Assembly: GCA_010909725.1 (NCBI GenBank)
Contig: JAACMV010000002.1
Span: 248,001 to 312,000 of the forward strand
Direction: 5' to 3'
Origin: Picochlorum sp. 'celeri'
Taxonomy: Eukaryota; Chlorophyta; Trebouxiophyceae
Length of the DNA stretch: 64,000 nucleotides
Shown: positions 1 to 9,123 of the stretch, piece by piece
Layout: every line of letters starts with the position of its first letter
Position numbering within the stretch: position 1 is the first letter of the stretch
Notes under the pieces: generated by a model
What the model saw: only the letters and a program-made list of their open reading frames with translations
Told to the model about the DNA's origin: nothing
Databases searched by the model: none
Made by a program: the position numbers and the translations under genes

Positions 1-630
1 CGGTATTATTATCAAGAGCATCAGGCATTGTCTGTCACGAACTTGGTGTATATGGGGTTGGGAGAGCCATTTGATAATTTGGAGGCAGTGATGGCTTCAA
101 TAGAGACATTGTTGGATCACCATGGGCTGCACTTTTCGCACAATAAAGTTACTGTGTCGACAGTTGGATTGATTCCTGAGATGAAGAGATTTTTAGAGAC
201 AAGCAAGGCGTCCCTGGCGGTGTCGTTGCATGGGGCGACAGATGAGGTCCGGAGTTCCATTGTGCCTGTGAATAAGAGATACCCATTAAAGGATGTGGTG
301 AGCACGTTGAAAGACTATTTTCCGGAAGGAGAGAAGAAGGCTTCACATGTACTGATAGAATATACCATGATGGAAGGGGTGAATGATTCGCCCGAACAGG
401 CTGAGGAGCTGTTGAAGGTGTTGGAGGGAGTCAAGTGCAAGATCAATCTGATTGTGTTCAATCCCCACGAGGGGACAGTGTATCGAGAGTCACCCCAGGA
501 GAATGTGGATACATTTAGAGATATTTTGATTCGGGGAGGTCGAGTGGTGACAGTTCGACAATCACGAGGAGAGGACTCTATGGCAGCATGTGGACAGTTG
601 GGGGAGGGGAAGGGAAAACGAATTCGATGA
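1..630 (+). CDS. rlmN: RlmN-like radical SAM rRNA/tRNA methyltransferase, 3' part
   Basis: The reading frame is open from the first base of the window, so the gene starts upstream. The visible 209 residues contain the family motif MGLGEPFDN, the segment LAVSLHGATDEVR with INLIVFNPHEG further on, and a C-terminal VRQSRGEDSMAACGQL. In RlmN the cysteine of AACGQL is the one methylated during catalysis; it is present here. RlmN enzymes methylate C2 of adenine in 23S rRNA and some tRNAs, and eukaryotic copies usually act in plastids or mitochondria. The iron-sulfur CxxxCxxC motif lies before the window. The stop TGA is 71 nt from the convergent stop of cpSRP54. Whether it serves plastid or mitochondrion cannot be seen. 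Confidence 0.88.
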   Translation, partial: RYYYQEHQALSVTNLVYMGLGEPFDNLEAVMASIETLLDHHGLHFSHNKVTVSTVGLIPEMKRFLETSKASLAVSLHGATDEVRSSIVPVNKRYPLKDVVSTLKDYFPEGEKKASHVLIEYTMMEGVNDSPEQAEELLKVLEGVKCKINLIVFNPHEGTVYRESPQENVDTFRDILIRGGRVVTVRQSRGEDSMAACGQLGEGKGKRIR

Positions 631-701
631 ATGTCATGCGAGTATGGTAGTCAGGTGTTTCATAGCAGGTACATTGTATTGCATTCAATAACTTAATCAC
701 A

Positions 702-2348
702 TTAAGCATGTATTTTCTTCTTCCTACGAACTCTTCCTGGAGATACTGGCCGAGGTCCAGCTCCGCCCATGAGAGATGACATCATTTCTTCATCATCCAT
801 TCCAGGCATACCCATAAGTCCAGATGCACCGCCACTGATGGCCATCATACGGGACATTGTTTGCATTTGTGCTCTCATGCCAGTGAACACGCCAACTAAT
901 TCCGCAACATCTGACTCTTCTTTGCCAGACCCTCTTGCTACTCGCCGTCTTCTGGATGGGCTTTTTGCCAAGAGTTCTGGCTGCGCCCGTTCCTGTTTCG
1001 TCATGGAGTTGATCATTGCTTCGTACACTTTGTATTGCTGCTCTACTCGAGCAAGCTGTTTATCTGTGATTGATCCCATACCTGGAATCATTTTGACAAT
1101 TTGAGACATGGATCCCATCCCAGTAACCATTTTGTACTGTTTCAAAAAGTCATTGAAATCAAACTTGGCAGACATGATTTTCTTCGTCATTTCCGCAGCT
1201 TCTTCCTCCTTGATCGCAGCTTCCGCTTTTTCTACAAGAGATACTACATCACCCATTCCTAGAATTCGTGATGCCATTCTATCTGGGTAAAATGGTTCCA
1301 TGGCATCCATTTTCTCTCCAGTGCCAACAAATTTGATTGGCCTTCCAGACACTTCTTTGACACTCAATGCCGCCCCTCCTCTTGTGTCACCATCCGTCTT
1401 TGTCAGTATAGCTCCTGTAATACTGACAGCCTCATCGAATGATTTAACAAGGGTGGCAGCCTCCTGCCCAGTCATGGCATCCACAACCAGCAACACATCA
1501 GTAGGATTCACTACCTGCTTCAAATCCTTGAGTTCTTGCATCATATTCTCATCAATTTGAAGTCTTCCAGCTGTATCAATAATCACCACATCATATCCTT
1601 CCGTCTTGGCTTTCGCAAGCCCCTGAGCAGCAATATCTGTTGGCTTGACATCCGTCCCCAACTCAAACACTGGAACATCCACACTTGCACCAACAGTCAC
1701 CAATTGATCCACCGCTGCAGGTCTATATACATCTGTTGCTACTAGTAAAACCTTTTGGTTGTTTTTGGTCTTCAGAAAATTGGCCAATTTTCCAGTCGCT
1801 GTCGTCTTCCCTGTCCCTTGCAATCCTGCCATCAGGATCACCTGAGGATCCCCGCCTGGAGGACTATTCAGCAATGCCTGCTCCCCTCCCATCAGATCTT
1901 TCAATTGGTCATACACAGCTTTGATGAGTTGCTGTTCTGGAGACACGCCCTCTGTCACCTCCATTCCCAGTACTTCCTCCTCAACTCGCTTGACAAAACG
2001 ACGCACGACAGGGAGAGACACATCAGCCTCGAGCAACGCTCGTCTAACCTCCTTCAAAGGCTCCTTCATGTTCTCCTTGGTCAAACGACCATCTTTCTGA
2101 ACCATTTTCCATGCCGTACCGAGCCTCTTTGTCAAGCCTTCCAGTGCCGCACGTGTCGTCACGAGTCTCCTCGTTCGATCATGCGTATGACCCATTAAAG
2201 AACTTTTATGGGAAATGTGACGAACACAGTGGGATGCACTGCCTCGGAAGAAGGCCGAGGATGTGGAACTTTGGAATTGAGCATTGAGCCTGATGGCCCC
2301 TCCTGCTCGGGAGGCGTTCCATCCATGATATCGCATGACTGGAATCAT
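702..2348 (-). CDS. cpSRP54: Chloroplast signal recognition particle 54 kDa GTPase (cpSRP54)
   Basis: A single exon of 548 aa. After about 60 residues that look like a transit peptide (basic, Ser-rich) comes the N domain, then the G domain with GLQGTGKTT (about 175-183), DTAGRLQ and TKTDGDTRGGAAL, and a methionine-rich M domain near 380-500. GGDP before the P-loop and TDVYRPAA are typical of bacterial/plastid Ffh rather than cytosolic SRP54. The C terminus ends in SPGRVRRKKKIHA, similar in place and charge to the plant cpSRP54 tail that binds cpSRP43. The protein targets thylakoid membrane proteins. ATG at 2348 is chosen because it gives the longest N-terminal extension; ATG at 2336 is an alternative. 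It diverges from HRD1 across a 409-nt gap. Confidence 0.93.
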   Translation of the reverse strand: MIPVMRYHGWNASRAGGAIRLNAQFQSSTSSAFFRGSASHCVRHISHKSSLMGHTHDRTRRLVTTRAALEGLTKRLGTAWKMVQKDGRLTKENMKEPLKEVRRALLEADVSLPVVRRFVKRVEEEVLGMEVTEGVSPEQQLIKAVYDQLKDLMGGEQALLNSPPGGDPQVILMAGLQGTGKTTATGKLANFLKTKNNQKVLLVATDVYRPAAVDQLVTVGASVDVPVFELGTDVKPTDIAAQGLAKAKTEGYDVVIIDTAGRLQIDENMMQELKDLKQVVNPTDVLLVVDAMTGQEAATLVKSFDEAVSITGAILTKTDGDTRGGAALSVKEVSGRPIKFVGTGEKMDAMEPFYPDRMASRILGMGDVVSLVEKAEAAIKEEEAAEMTKKIMSAKFDFNDFLKQYKMVTGMGSMSQIVKMIPGMGSITDKQLARVEQQYKVYEAMINSMTKQERAQPELLAKSPSRRRRVARGSGKEESDVAELVGVFTGMRAQMQTMSRMMAISGGASGLMGMPGMDDEEMMSSLMGGAGPRPVSPGRVRRKKKIHA

Positions 2349-2757
2349 TGTGTGTATTCTAACATTACGTATACTCTATTTGAAATAGTATTTGGTCTCC
2401 ATTCGCCGAGTCACATGACAAGATGTTATCTGGATAGAGTCAGTGTGTCTAGATTAAAACATTAAAATATATGGAATCCCCACTCGACATGTCAGCATGG
2501 GAAAAAGGACTACAAGCAACAGACTTGGTTGCAGAACCAATTAAAAAATCGGGATATTCGGACGGTGTCTGACGTGACAGACGGCCATGGAAAGAATGGT
2601 CCAGCGACTGTTTTGTTGATCGACTGGCACGGGAGTTCCCTCAAATCAGAATAGCGTATGCATGAAAACTCGTACATTTCAGCTCATTAGCAACTTCTAT
2701 TGAAATAGAGACCAGATAAAGACGAAGGAGAGGAGATAGGAATAACATTATCGAACC
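2349..2757. promoter_or_regulatory. Divergent intergenic region cpSRP54 / HRD1
   Basis: A 409-nt space between two start codons, so it should hold both promoters and both 5' UTRs. It is A+T-rich near 2440-2475 (a run of attaaaacattaaaatata). No RNA gene or further ORF could be supported. The promoter role is inferred from gene orientation only. Confidence 0.45.
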
Positions 2758-4530
2758 ATGGCTATTACCAAATATTTGGTAGGGTCCATGGTGGGGTCCT
2801 TGGTTGTCGTATGGCACGCTGTCTTGACACGGGATCAGTTTTATCCTGCGATGGAGTACCTGTCAACGTCAAAGATATCTCTTGCTGTGCTTGGAAATAT
2901 GGGGTTTGCCGGGGCACTGTTGATGTATCACATGGTGACCAAGGCCTTTCTTGGAACACTGAGAGATTATGAGGTTGAGCGGGTCCATGATCGCGTTGGG
3001 CAAGCCATTATCGAAACATTACTGGCTATGACAATCTTCAGACAGAATTTAGAATCGTTTTCATTACTGTCGCAGTTCGTGATGTTGGCATTCATGAAGA
3101 TATTTCATTGGCTGGCCCAGGACCGGGTGGATTTCATAGAGACAGCGCCCAATGTGACTGTGCTGCAGCATCTTCGGCTGGGAAGTATGATTGTGTTTCT
3201 CATGGTTGCCGATTTGTTCATGTTACATGTGGCACTGGAAAAGACATTTACATACGGGGTGTCAGTGCATTTGTTGTTTGCATTCGAGTATTTGATGCAA
3301 ACATCCATGGCCATGGCTGTGTTGGTCAAGTATGCGTTTTCGCTTGTGGATCTTCGAATGCATGGTAATTGGAGGGGGAAGAGCGTGGCTGTGTTTTATG
3401 TAGAGCTGACGAGAGATTTGGTGCATTTGATAACATCTTCTGCATTTTTCTTTGTCGTGTTTTCGACGTATGGAATTCCGATTCATCTGATCAGAGATAT
3501 TTATTGGACATTTAGAAACTTTCAAACGAGAGTATCTGACTTTTTACGGTATAGACAGATATCAGCAAATATGGAGAACAGATTTCCTGATGCAACGGAG
3601 GAGGATTTGGAGAGGGTGGATCACATGTGTATCGTGTGCAGGGAGGAAATGGTGGCATCGGCAAAGCGATTACCATGCAATCATGTATTCCATTTAGAAT
3701 GCTTAAAATCGTGGTTAGAAAGGCAGCAAAATTGTCCCATCTGTCGAACTCCAATTTCTGCCTCTGCAACAAGGCAAGAGCGAGACAGGGCCGCGGCTGC
3801 TGCTGCTGGTGGTGGTGGTGGTGGTGGTGGTGGTGCTGGCGCTGTTCCTCCTGCTGCTGCTGGTGCTGTTCCTCGTGCTGCTGAAAATTTAGGAGGACAT
3901 CGGGACCCAGGAGAGCCGCACCTCAACAACAATGATATCAATACTGAAGAGGATAGAGGACACCAGCAAGAAGAGGAACATGCAGATGCACTGCAACATG
4001 GTAGTAGCACCAGGCCATCTTCATCAGAACAGCAACAAGAGCAAGAGGAAAACACAGATGTGCGGCATGCGCGGCAAGCATTCCTGCGGCAATTGGAACA
4101 ACAACGTGGCAATACTAATGAAGAGGCACAGCCATCAACATCTCAAGAAGAAAGCACACAATGCGAAAACACAGCATCCCCCCCAGAGCGCAGCAAGAGC
4201 ACCGAGAACGCCACGAGTAATGCTACAACATCACGCAATAAAGAGCAGCAGGAGCATGTGCCAATGACAGGTACCACTTCCCACCCCGAAGCAGTACTTC
4301 CCACACCTCTTGTTTTTGCATACCCTGGAATCATGCCATCTCCAGTTTTTGTTCCAACTCAATCACGTGAAGAGGAAGATCGACTTTCCCAATTGGTAGC
4401 AGAAGAGATTGGGGTACAGCCTACCGAAGAGCAACATGCTCGAGCTCTTGCTGTAGCCAGGGCAGCCGTGCAGGCAGCAAGTGCAGCCTACACACTGCAG
4501 CAGGCTCCATCACAGCGACAGCGCAACTAA
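2758..4530 (+). CDS. HRD1: HRD1/synoviolin-type ER membrane RING E3 ubiquitin ligase
   Basis: A single exon of 590 aa. The first 250 residues hold about five or six hydrophobic membrane segments. They are followed by a RING-H2 finger with ligands C291, C294, C307, H309, H312, C315, C326 and C329. This order and spacing is that of HRD1/gp78, the ligase of ER-associated degradation that ubiquitinates misfolded proteins as they leave the ER. The cytosolic tail is low-complexity: Ala and Gly runs near 345-365, then Gln/Glu-rich and Ser/Thr-rich sequence, ending near 555-590 in a helix-prone Ala-rich stretch. The Ala/Gly runs come from a GCN/GGT trinucleotide repeat. Start ATG at 2758 has no competing upstream ATG in frame. 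Confidence 0.92.
   Translation: MAITKYLVGSMVGSLVVVWHAVLTRDQFYPAMEYLSTSKISLAVLGNMGFAGALLMYHMVTKAFLGTLRDYEVERVHDRVGQAIIETLLAMTIFRQNLESFSLLSQFVMLAFMKIFHWLAQDRVDFIETAPNVTVLQHLRLGSMIVFLMVADLFMLHVALEKTFTYGVSVHLLFAFEYLMQTSMAMAVLVKYAFSLVDLRMHGNWRGKSVAVFYVELTRDLVHLITSSAFFFVVFSTYGIPIHLIRDIYWTFRNFQTRVSDFLRYRQISANMENRFPDATEEDLERVDHMCIVCREEMVASAKRLPCNHVFHLECLKSWLERQQNCPICRTPISASATRQERDRAAAAAAGGGGGGGGGAGAVPPAAAGAVPRAAENLGGHRDPGEPHLNNNDINTEEDRGHQQEEEHADALQHGSSTRPSSSEQQQEQEENTDVRHARQAFLRQLEQQRGNTNEEAQPSTSQEESTQCENTASPPERSKSTENATSNATTSRNKEQQEHVPMTGTTSHPEAVLPTPLVFAYPGIMPSPVFVPTQSREEEDRLSQLVAEEIGVQPTEEQHARALAVARAAVQAASAAYTLQQAPSQRQRN
3790..3866 (+). repeat. GCT/GGT trinucleotide repeat inside HRD1
   Basis: Within the coding region there are blocks of GCT, about nine tandem GGT codons, then more GCT, giving poly-Ala and poly-Gly in the protein just after the RING finger. 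The repeat stays in frame. Such runs commonly vary in length between strains. Confidence 0.85.
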
Positions 4531-4761
4531 AGGCTATAACGCGTTGTATTGCTTCTATTTATACCTTGAATTGTCCATTTCATATTACTGCTCCCTCGAA
4601 ATCAGGTGAGCACCAGTGTAAAAAGGTAAAACACACATGTTTTTAATTCATCCATTTACACGCCAATAATACTATGATAACCACCACCAAAAACCAACAT
4701 CATTCGGAGAAAAACACAACAAGAAACTACTACTACTACTATTGTACCATCTATGCACTCT

Positions 4762-5065
4762 CTAGTACGTACGCCCAGCTTGCTGCGTCGGAAGCAACCC
4801 AAACCTCTGCTTGCAGGTCACACGCTCTCTCGAAAATTTGTCATCGGGTGAAAATCGAGCAGGATGGGCCGAGTGCGTCGGCTTCCCCTCTGGATCTGTT
4901 TTCTGCAGTATCAAGATCAAGTAAATTACCATTGAAACAATACGCTCGCCCCTCAAAAGCCAAGGCCGGCATGCAACGCTTTGGGCATGCCATATTATCC
5001 ATTAAACGCACCTTCAAGGTGTAACACCGATCTCCGTCCTCATTTAAATAATACATGAGATACAT
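4762..5065 (-). CDS. NOP10: NOP10, H/ACA snoRNP core protein (one intron)
   Basis: Exon 1 is 5065-5012 and encodes [18 protein letters not shown]. Exon 2 is 4902-4762 and contains [20 protein letters not shown] and ends QQAGRTY. The 109-nt intron (4903-5011) has a GTGCGT donor and TGCAG acceptor and is in phase 0. The joined product is 64 aa, exactly the usual NOP10 length, and every block matches the family. NOP10 binds the dyskerin pseudouridine synthase with NHP2 and GAR1 in H/ACA particles that modify rRNA. The gene is too short and split to be seen as one ORF. Stop is TAG. It lies downstream of HRD1 in convergent orientation. Confidence 0.93.
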
Positions 5066-5364
5066 GATGGGTTATTTGACACTGATACCAAGAAGGACTC
5101 CAATAATCGTCGGTTTACGAAGCAAGGACCGACTGTAGCACCTAAACACACGTGTGGAATGGATTGATGTGTACTCTACACCTTTCTTTCTTTAAACTTT
5201 AATATAGAACAATTTATTTTTGACAAAATTCAGCGGTGCTTCTTTACAATTAATGGCTGTGGGGCATGATGATGAGGGAAAAAAAACAATCCTGGAGATG
5301 CCGACACTTCCAGGTCCAAGCTTGGATTCAATCACAGATTTGATTGCATGCGTGTGATTCCTGA

Positions 5365-6579
5365 TTATACACGTGGAAGCGTATAGTTCTTGAGCGGGAC
5401 AAGAACTTCATTTCTTCTGAATGGGGGCAACGTCCCTGGATCATTATAACGTGCCAAGATGTACTTGTCTTTTTCCGGATTCAACCCATCTCTCTCCAGT
5501 ATTCGTTCCAGCATGGCTGCGCGTCTTTTGCCATCCGCATCAGAAGCGATTCCACCAAAGCGGGATACAGCAAATATCTGCTTCGGTATCGTTGCTAAAG
5601 ACACAGGGGATCCATCTTCTGGTTCTGGTGCCTTTTCAATTGTATTTGGGATGTAGAATTGCATCTTTTCAGTATTGCTGAACACTGGTGTTGTCATGTC
5701 CATCTTCATCGATTCCTTATTCTTCCCAAATATATACCCCGCGAGAGATCCAAACGCAGTAAATGACCCAGTGGGAGAGGAATTGTCCGTCTCGCACACC
5801 ATGATACTAGAGTACTCGCGTACTTCATAGTCCCTCCGCTTCACAAGTACCTGATAGTCTGGGGTTTCCAGTTCCCGTGGGATGCCTCGGACATCCATAA
5901 CTTGCGATAACATATGAATAAACGCTTCTATACTGAAATATCCTTGCTGGTCCACTGCGTCCCACGTATCAACGTGCTTGTTAAATCTTCCAGTCTGTGG
6001 GTTGATTCCCATCACACTGGTGCCTGTAAACACAAGATCTGGACTCCACAGCTTCCCAAGTGGACCCAGCAGATCAACAAAGGTTGGTTTCATTGTCATT
6101 GTCCATCGAGTGGTGATTTCATACGGCGCAGTGCGCCGAATATCACGTAGAATAAACTGAGGATTGAACACAGTTTTCAAAAACCGAATGTTGTTCACAT
6201 ATCCTTGGATGGAGTCATATTTGGTGATGGGATCCTCAAACATGACGGTTTCATCATATTTCGATGTATCTATTCCTTGGTCATCGAACAAATGCGTCAA
6301 ATCCTCCTTTAAAAACTCAATCATGGACTCCACCAGGGCCATGTCCTCGGCACCCGTGTTGCTGACTGGTTTTTGTGTCGCAGTCAGACGCACCAGTCTG
6401 TGTGGATCATGCGTGCTTCCTGATATCCTTTTTTGAAGTATATGAGAATGTCTAGACGCATGGGTTTGCCTATGCGAAGACGTATGTGGTTGTCCACTTG
6501 TACTACAACAACCTGTGGTTGCCCTCTGCTCGCACCTCTGAAGACCAGCAAGAGTCGATACGGTTGGCGATAGGTTCAT
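5365..6579 (-). CDS. DUF2358-SOUL heme-binding family protein, probably plastid
   Basis: Single exon, 404 aa. The first 60-80 residues are Ser/Thr/His/Arg-rich with almost no acidic residues, as in transit peptides. Residues about 85-200 match DUF2358 (FLKEDLTHLFDDQGID, YDETVMFEDPITKY, TRWTMTMKP). Residues about 225-400 match the SOUL domain (YQVLVKRRDYEVREYSS, MDMTTPVF, FYIP). This two-domain arrangement is known from plant and algal SOUL proteins of plastids or plastoglobules; heme or tetrapyrrole binding is inferred from family members and not proven for this one. Start ATG 6579 is the first in frame. It diverges from the CRM gene over 195 nt. Confidence 0.85.
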   Translation of the reverse strand: MNLSPTVSTLAGLQRCEQRATTGCCSTSGQPHTSSHRQTHASRHSHILQKRISGSTHDPHRLVRLTATQKPVSNTGAEDMALVESMIEFLKEDLTHLFDDQGIDTSKYDETVMFEDPITKYDSIQGYVNNIRFLKTVFNPQFILRDIRRTAPYEITTRWTMTMKPTFVDLLGPLGKLWSPDLVFTGTSVMGINPQTGRFNKHVDTWDAVDQQGYFSIEAFIHMLSQVMDVRGIPRELETPDYQVLVKRRDYEVREYSSIMVCETDNSSPTGSFTAFGSLAGYIFGKNKESMKMDMTTPVFSNTEKMQFYIPNTIEKAPEPEDGSPVSLATIPKQIFAVSRFGGIASDADGKRRAAMLERILERDGLNPEKDKYILARYNDPGTLPPFRRNEVLVPLKNYTLPRV

Positions 6580-6774
6580 GTCGATATATTGTATTTTTCT
6601 TGGTTTTCTGGCACTGTCTCAGTGACATTTCATGGACTATTGGGTGGAAGAAATTCCTAAATTCCTACATTCGATACTAAAAAAAACTTGCTCACAGAGA
6701 ATCCCTCACCTCGTCTCATCTGACAGGAGACGCAGCGAATGCCATGAGATATAGTCATTAAATTGAAATATATA

Positions 6775-7389
6775 ATGCTGAGTCGCGTGCGAGCATCACA
6801 GATGCCAGCATTGGTGTTGGGTACCCTGCAAAGGACCCGCACGTGTGTGCATGCGGGTGAAAAACGAGCTCAGTTGAATGCTGCCTTCGCTGCATCACAT
6901 TCTAGATCATTGGTAGTAGCAGCAGCATCGAAGACAAAGCATATTAATGTAGATAAGAAATACCAGCCTGAATTATCCGCGTCTGAGAAGAAGGGTCTGA
7001 GAACCAAGTCTCAGCAGTTGGCCAAACAGCTTGTCACGGTAAACCTTGGTGCCAAGGGGCTGACATTGCCTTTTTACACTGGTTTGTTTGCAGCGCTGCA
7101 GTCGAACCAGCTCGTCAAGGTTCGTATGGGTTGCACAAGGGAGGAGAAGAGGCAGTTGACAGAGGAGATTTGTGACATCTTGGATTGCGCGTGTGTTCAC
7201 TCAATTGGAACAACAATTGTCCTGTATCGTTCAAAGGGATTACCCAAACCACTTAAATTGCAGAATATGGAAAGGGTGGAGTCAAATGCTCATACGGAGG
7301 ACGATGAGGAGGGCCATGAGCATGGCAAGGAAGAAAATACCCCGTCTCCAAGCCACCCTGCTCCTCCTGAATTCACTGTGCTGTCATAA
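6775..7389 (+). CDS. CRM (YhbY-type) RNA-binding domain protein, organellar
   Basis: A 204-aa product with one CRM domain at about residues 60-160: LSASEKKGLRTKSQQL, a GAKGLT segment (standing for the usual GKKGLT), LVKVRMG, and a closing IGTTIVLYRSKG. The family binds RNA, with a bacterial member (YhbY) on pre-50S ribosomes and plant members promoting group II intron splicing in plastids. A single small CRM domain is more like the ribosome-associated type. The basic N terminus (residues 1-55, many Arg/Ser/Ala, no acidic run) suggests organelle import. An acidic His/Glu tail follows. The frame is open 12 nt further upstream but only from TTG, so ATG 6775 is the start. Confidence 0.82.
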   Translation: MLSRVRASQMPALVLGTLQRTRTCVHAGEKRAQLNAAFAASHSRSLVVAAASKTKHINVDKKYQPELSASEKKGLRTKSQQLAKQLVTVNLGAKGLTLPFYTGLFAALQSNQLVKVRMGCTREEKRQLTEEICDILDCACVHSIGTTIVLYRSKGLPKPLKLQNMERVESNAHTEDDEEGHEHGKEENTPSPSHPAPPEFTVLS

Positions 7390-7623
7390 AAAATAGACTG
7401 TTTTACAATAAATCAACAGACGTATAATCGGTTGCATTACTACCAAGGGAAAACATGTAATGGAAGTGAAATAAAGAGATGCCTGCATCTTTAGACGGGC
7501 CAGCATCATTTGCTCTTGTTTTGCACACACACACACACACACAAGTATCTGCCATGCTGACCAAGTCCATACGAAGTATGCAATGTATACGATTAGTGTC
7601 ATTCATAGTGAATCGATGGATCA
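7390..7623. other. Convergent 3' region with (CA)10 microsatellite
   Basis: The 234-nt space between the stops of the CRM gene and the UBP1-like gene. It contains a (CA)10 tract at 7524-7543. No gene is visible. Confidence 0.7.
7524..7543 (+). repeat. (CA)10 microsatellite
   Basis: A perfect dinucleotide repeat in the convergent intergenic region, likely polymorphic in length. Confidence 0.95.
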
Positions 7624-9123
7624 TTAGTTTTCAAAATATGGGTTTCCAAGTCCACCATATTGGTTTGGGGATGGCATACCATAGCCTGCTGAATCAGGGA
7701 ATGCCCTTGGTGGCATGCCATACATTTGGCTTGGATCCAATTGCATGCTTGGAGGTGCGATGTTTGGAGGCCTTTGGGGCAGCGGTGGAACAGATCCTGG
7801 ATTCCTGTACAAGTTCATGTTGCTCATGCCCTGAATCAAAGGATGGTCCATGTCGCCTTCCATCCCTGGGTTGCCAAACATCGTTGTTGGCTGGCTCATG
7901 GGCACTCCGATGGGTCTCTGTGGAGTAAGCATCGGTGGCATACCAAGTCCCTGTGGATTCTGAGGGGGCAAGCCTTGTCCTGATGCCACTGCTGCCATGA
8001 GGAGCTGAGCCTTTACACCAGATGGTGGCACCTTTGGATGTCGTCCCCATGAGCACTTCAACTTTCTTCCCGCAAGAACCTGTGAATTCAATCCAACAAT
8101 TGCGTCCACAGCTTCCTCATGTGTCTTGTAACGAACAAATCCAAAATTACCCTTGCGGTGGAGCTTCATCTCCATGATTGTTCCAAACTTTCCAAAATGA
8201 TTTCTCAATTCTGGCTCGGGTACATTCCCAGGAATGTTACCAACATATACATTTGTGTTTGTCGGATCCAAATGATCCAGAGCATTTGGGTTTGCTGGAA
8301 CAGATGACTCTGTCTTGTGCTGAGCCCAGCCACACCGAATACAACGAGACCCAATCTGAGCCCCATCCATTGTTTCGATAGCGTATTTGGCTTCATCCTT
8401 TGTGGAAAATGATACAAAGCCATACCCTCGGCTCCTTCCAGTCGAATGGTCCCACATCACCCTGGCATCACTGCACCCTGAGCAGGAAGAAAAGGATTCC
8501 ATCAATATGGAATCTGTCACCTCTGGTGACAAGTCGCCAACAAAAATGTGATGGTGGGATCCCAATTCTTCCTCTTTTTCTCTCTGTAGGGCCCAGTTCA
8601 CCTTCATCTGCTGACCAAAAAGAGAGATACCAACAACCTTGTTGAGAGCCTCTTCTGCATACGATCTGCTCACAAATCTTGCAAATCCATACCCAGCAGA
8701 CATTCCAGTTGCTCTATCCTTGATCACTTTGAGCTCATGAATGCCTTCCATGCCAGCAAAAACACCCTGAAGAACCATGTCGTTCACAAACGGGTGCAGG
8801 TTGCCCAAATACAGCGTACTCTGATTGTGAGTCTGCTGTTTCCCACGATGCTCTTTGAACGAGTTTGTCTCTTGTTCTTCATCCTTCTCCACTTGATCAG
8901 CAATGCTATTGTTCTTCTCACTCAACTGCTCCTCCTCCACGACAAGAGCTCCCTTACTGAACTTGTTATTCTGCAACGACTCGTCCACATCAGTGTCTTG
9001 TTGGTCTGAACTCGTGTCATCTTGTTCACTCTGTACACCCTGCTCTTTCAAAGACTCTTTTTCAATCTTCTCGCTGTTCGAGCCTCCCGCCACGACAGCA
9101 TCCTTCTCTTCTGTCCCAGTCAT
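7624..9123 (-). CDS. UBP1: UBP1/TIA-1/PUB1-type protein with three RRMs
   Basis: Single exon, 499 aa. The first 100 residues are acidic and disordered. Three RNA-recognition motifs follow at about 103-178 (LYLGNL ... AGYGFARF), 192-267 (IFVGDL ... RGYGFVSF) and 291-361 (VYVGNI ... GNFGFVRY). The tail is rich in Gly, Pro and Met. This three-RRM layout, with the third motif carrying a shorter loop, is that of plant UBP1 and animal TIA-1/yeast PUB1, which bind U-rich RNA and enter stress granules. The start is ATG 9123; the frame continues upstream only to GTG. Confidence 0.88.
   Translation of the reverse strand: MTGTEEKDAVVAGGSNSEKIEKESLKEQGVQSEQDDTSSDQQDTDVDESLQNNKFSKGALVVEEEQLSEKNNSIADQVEKDEEQETNSFKEHRGKQQTHNQSTLYLGNLHPFVNDMVLQGVFAGMEGIHELKVIKDRATGMSAGYGFARFVSRSYAEEALNKVVGISLFGQQMKVNWALQREKEEELGSHHHIFVGDLSPEVTDSILMESFSSCSGCSDARVMWDHSTGRSRGYGFVSFSTKDEAKYAIETMDGAQIGSRCIRCGWAQHKTESSVPANPNALDHLDPTNTNVYVGNIPGNVPEPELRNHFGKFGTIMEMKLHRKGNFGFVRYKTHEEAVDAIVGLNSQVLAGRKLKCSWGRHPKVPPSGVKAQLLMAAVASGQGLPPQNPQGLGMPPMLTPQRPIGVPMSQPTTMFGNPGMEGDMDHPLIQGMSNMNLYRNPGSVPPLPQRPPNIAPPSMQLDPSQMYGMPPRAFPDSAGYGMPSPNQYGGLGNPYFEN

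Noticed and set aside
3790..3866. CRISPR-like or other repeat array
   Set aside because: It is a trinucleotide repeat inside the HRD1 coding sequence; no repeat-spacer pattern exists anywhere in the window.
5262..5370. Possible C/D snoRNA (TGATGA box near 5265 and CTGA near 5361)
   Set aside because: There is no terminal stem and the D box overlaps the SOUL stop region; both boxes are short enough to occur by chance.
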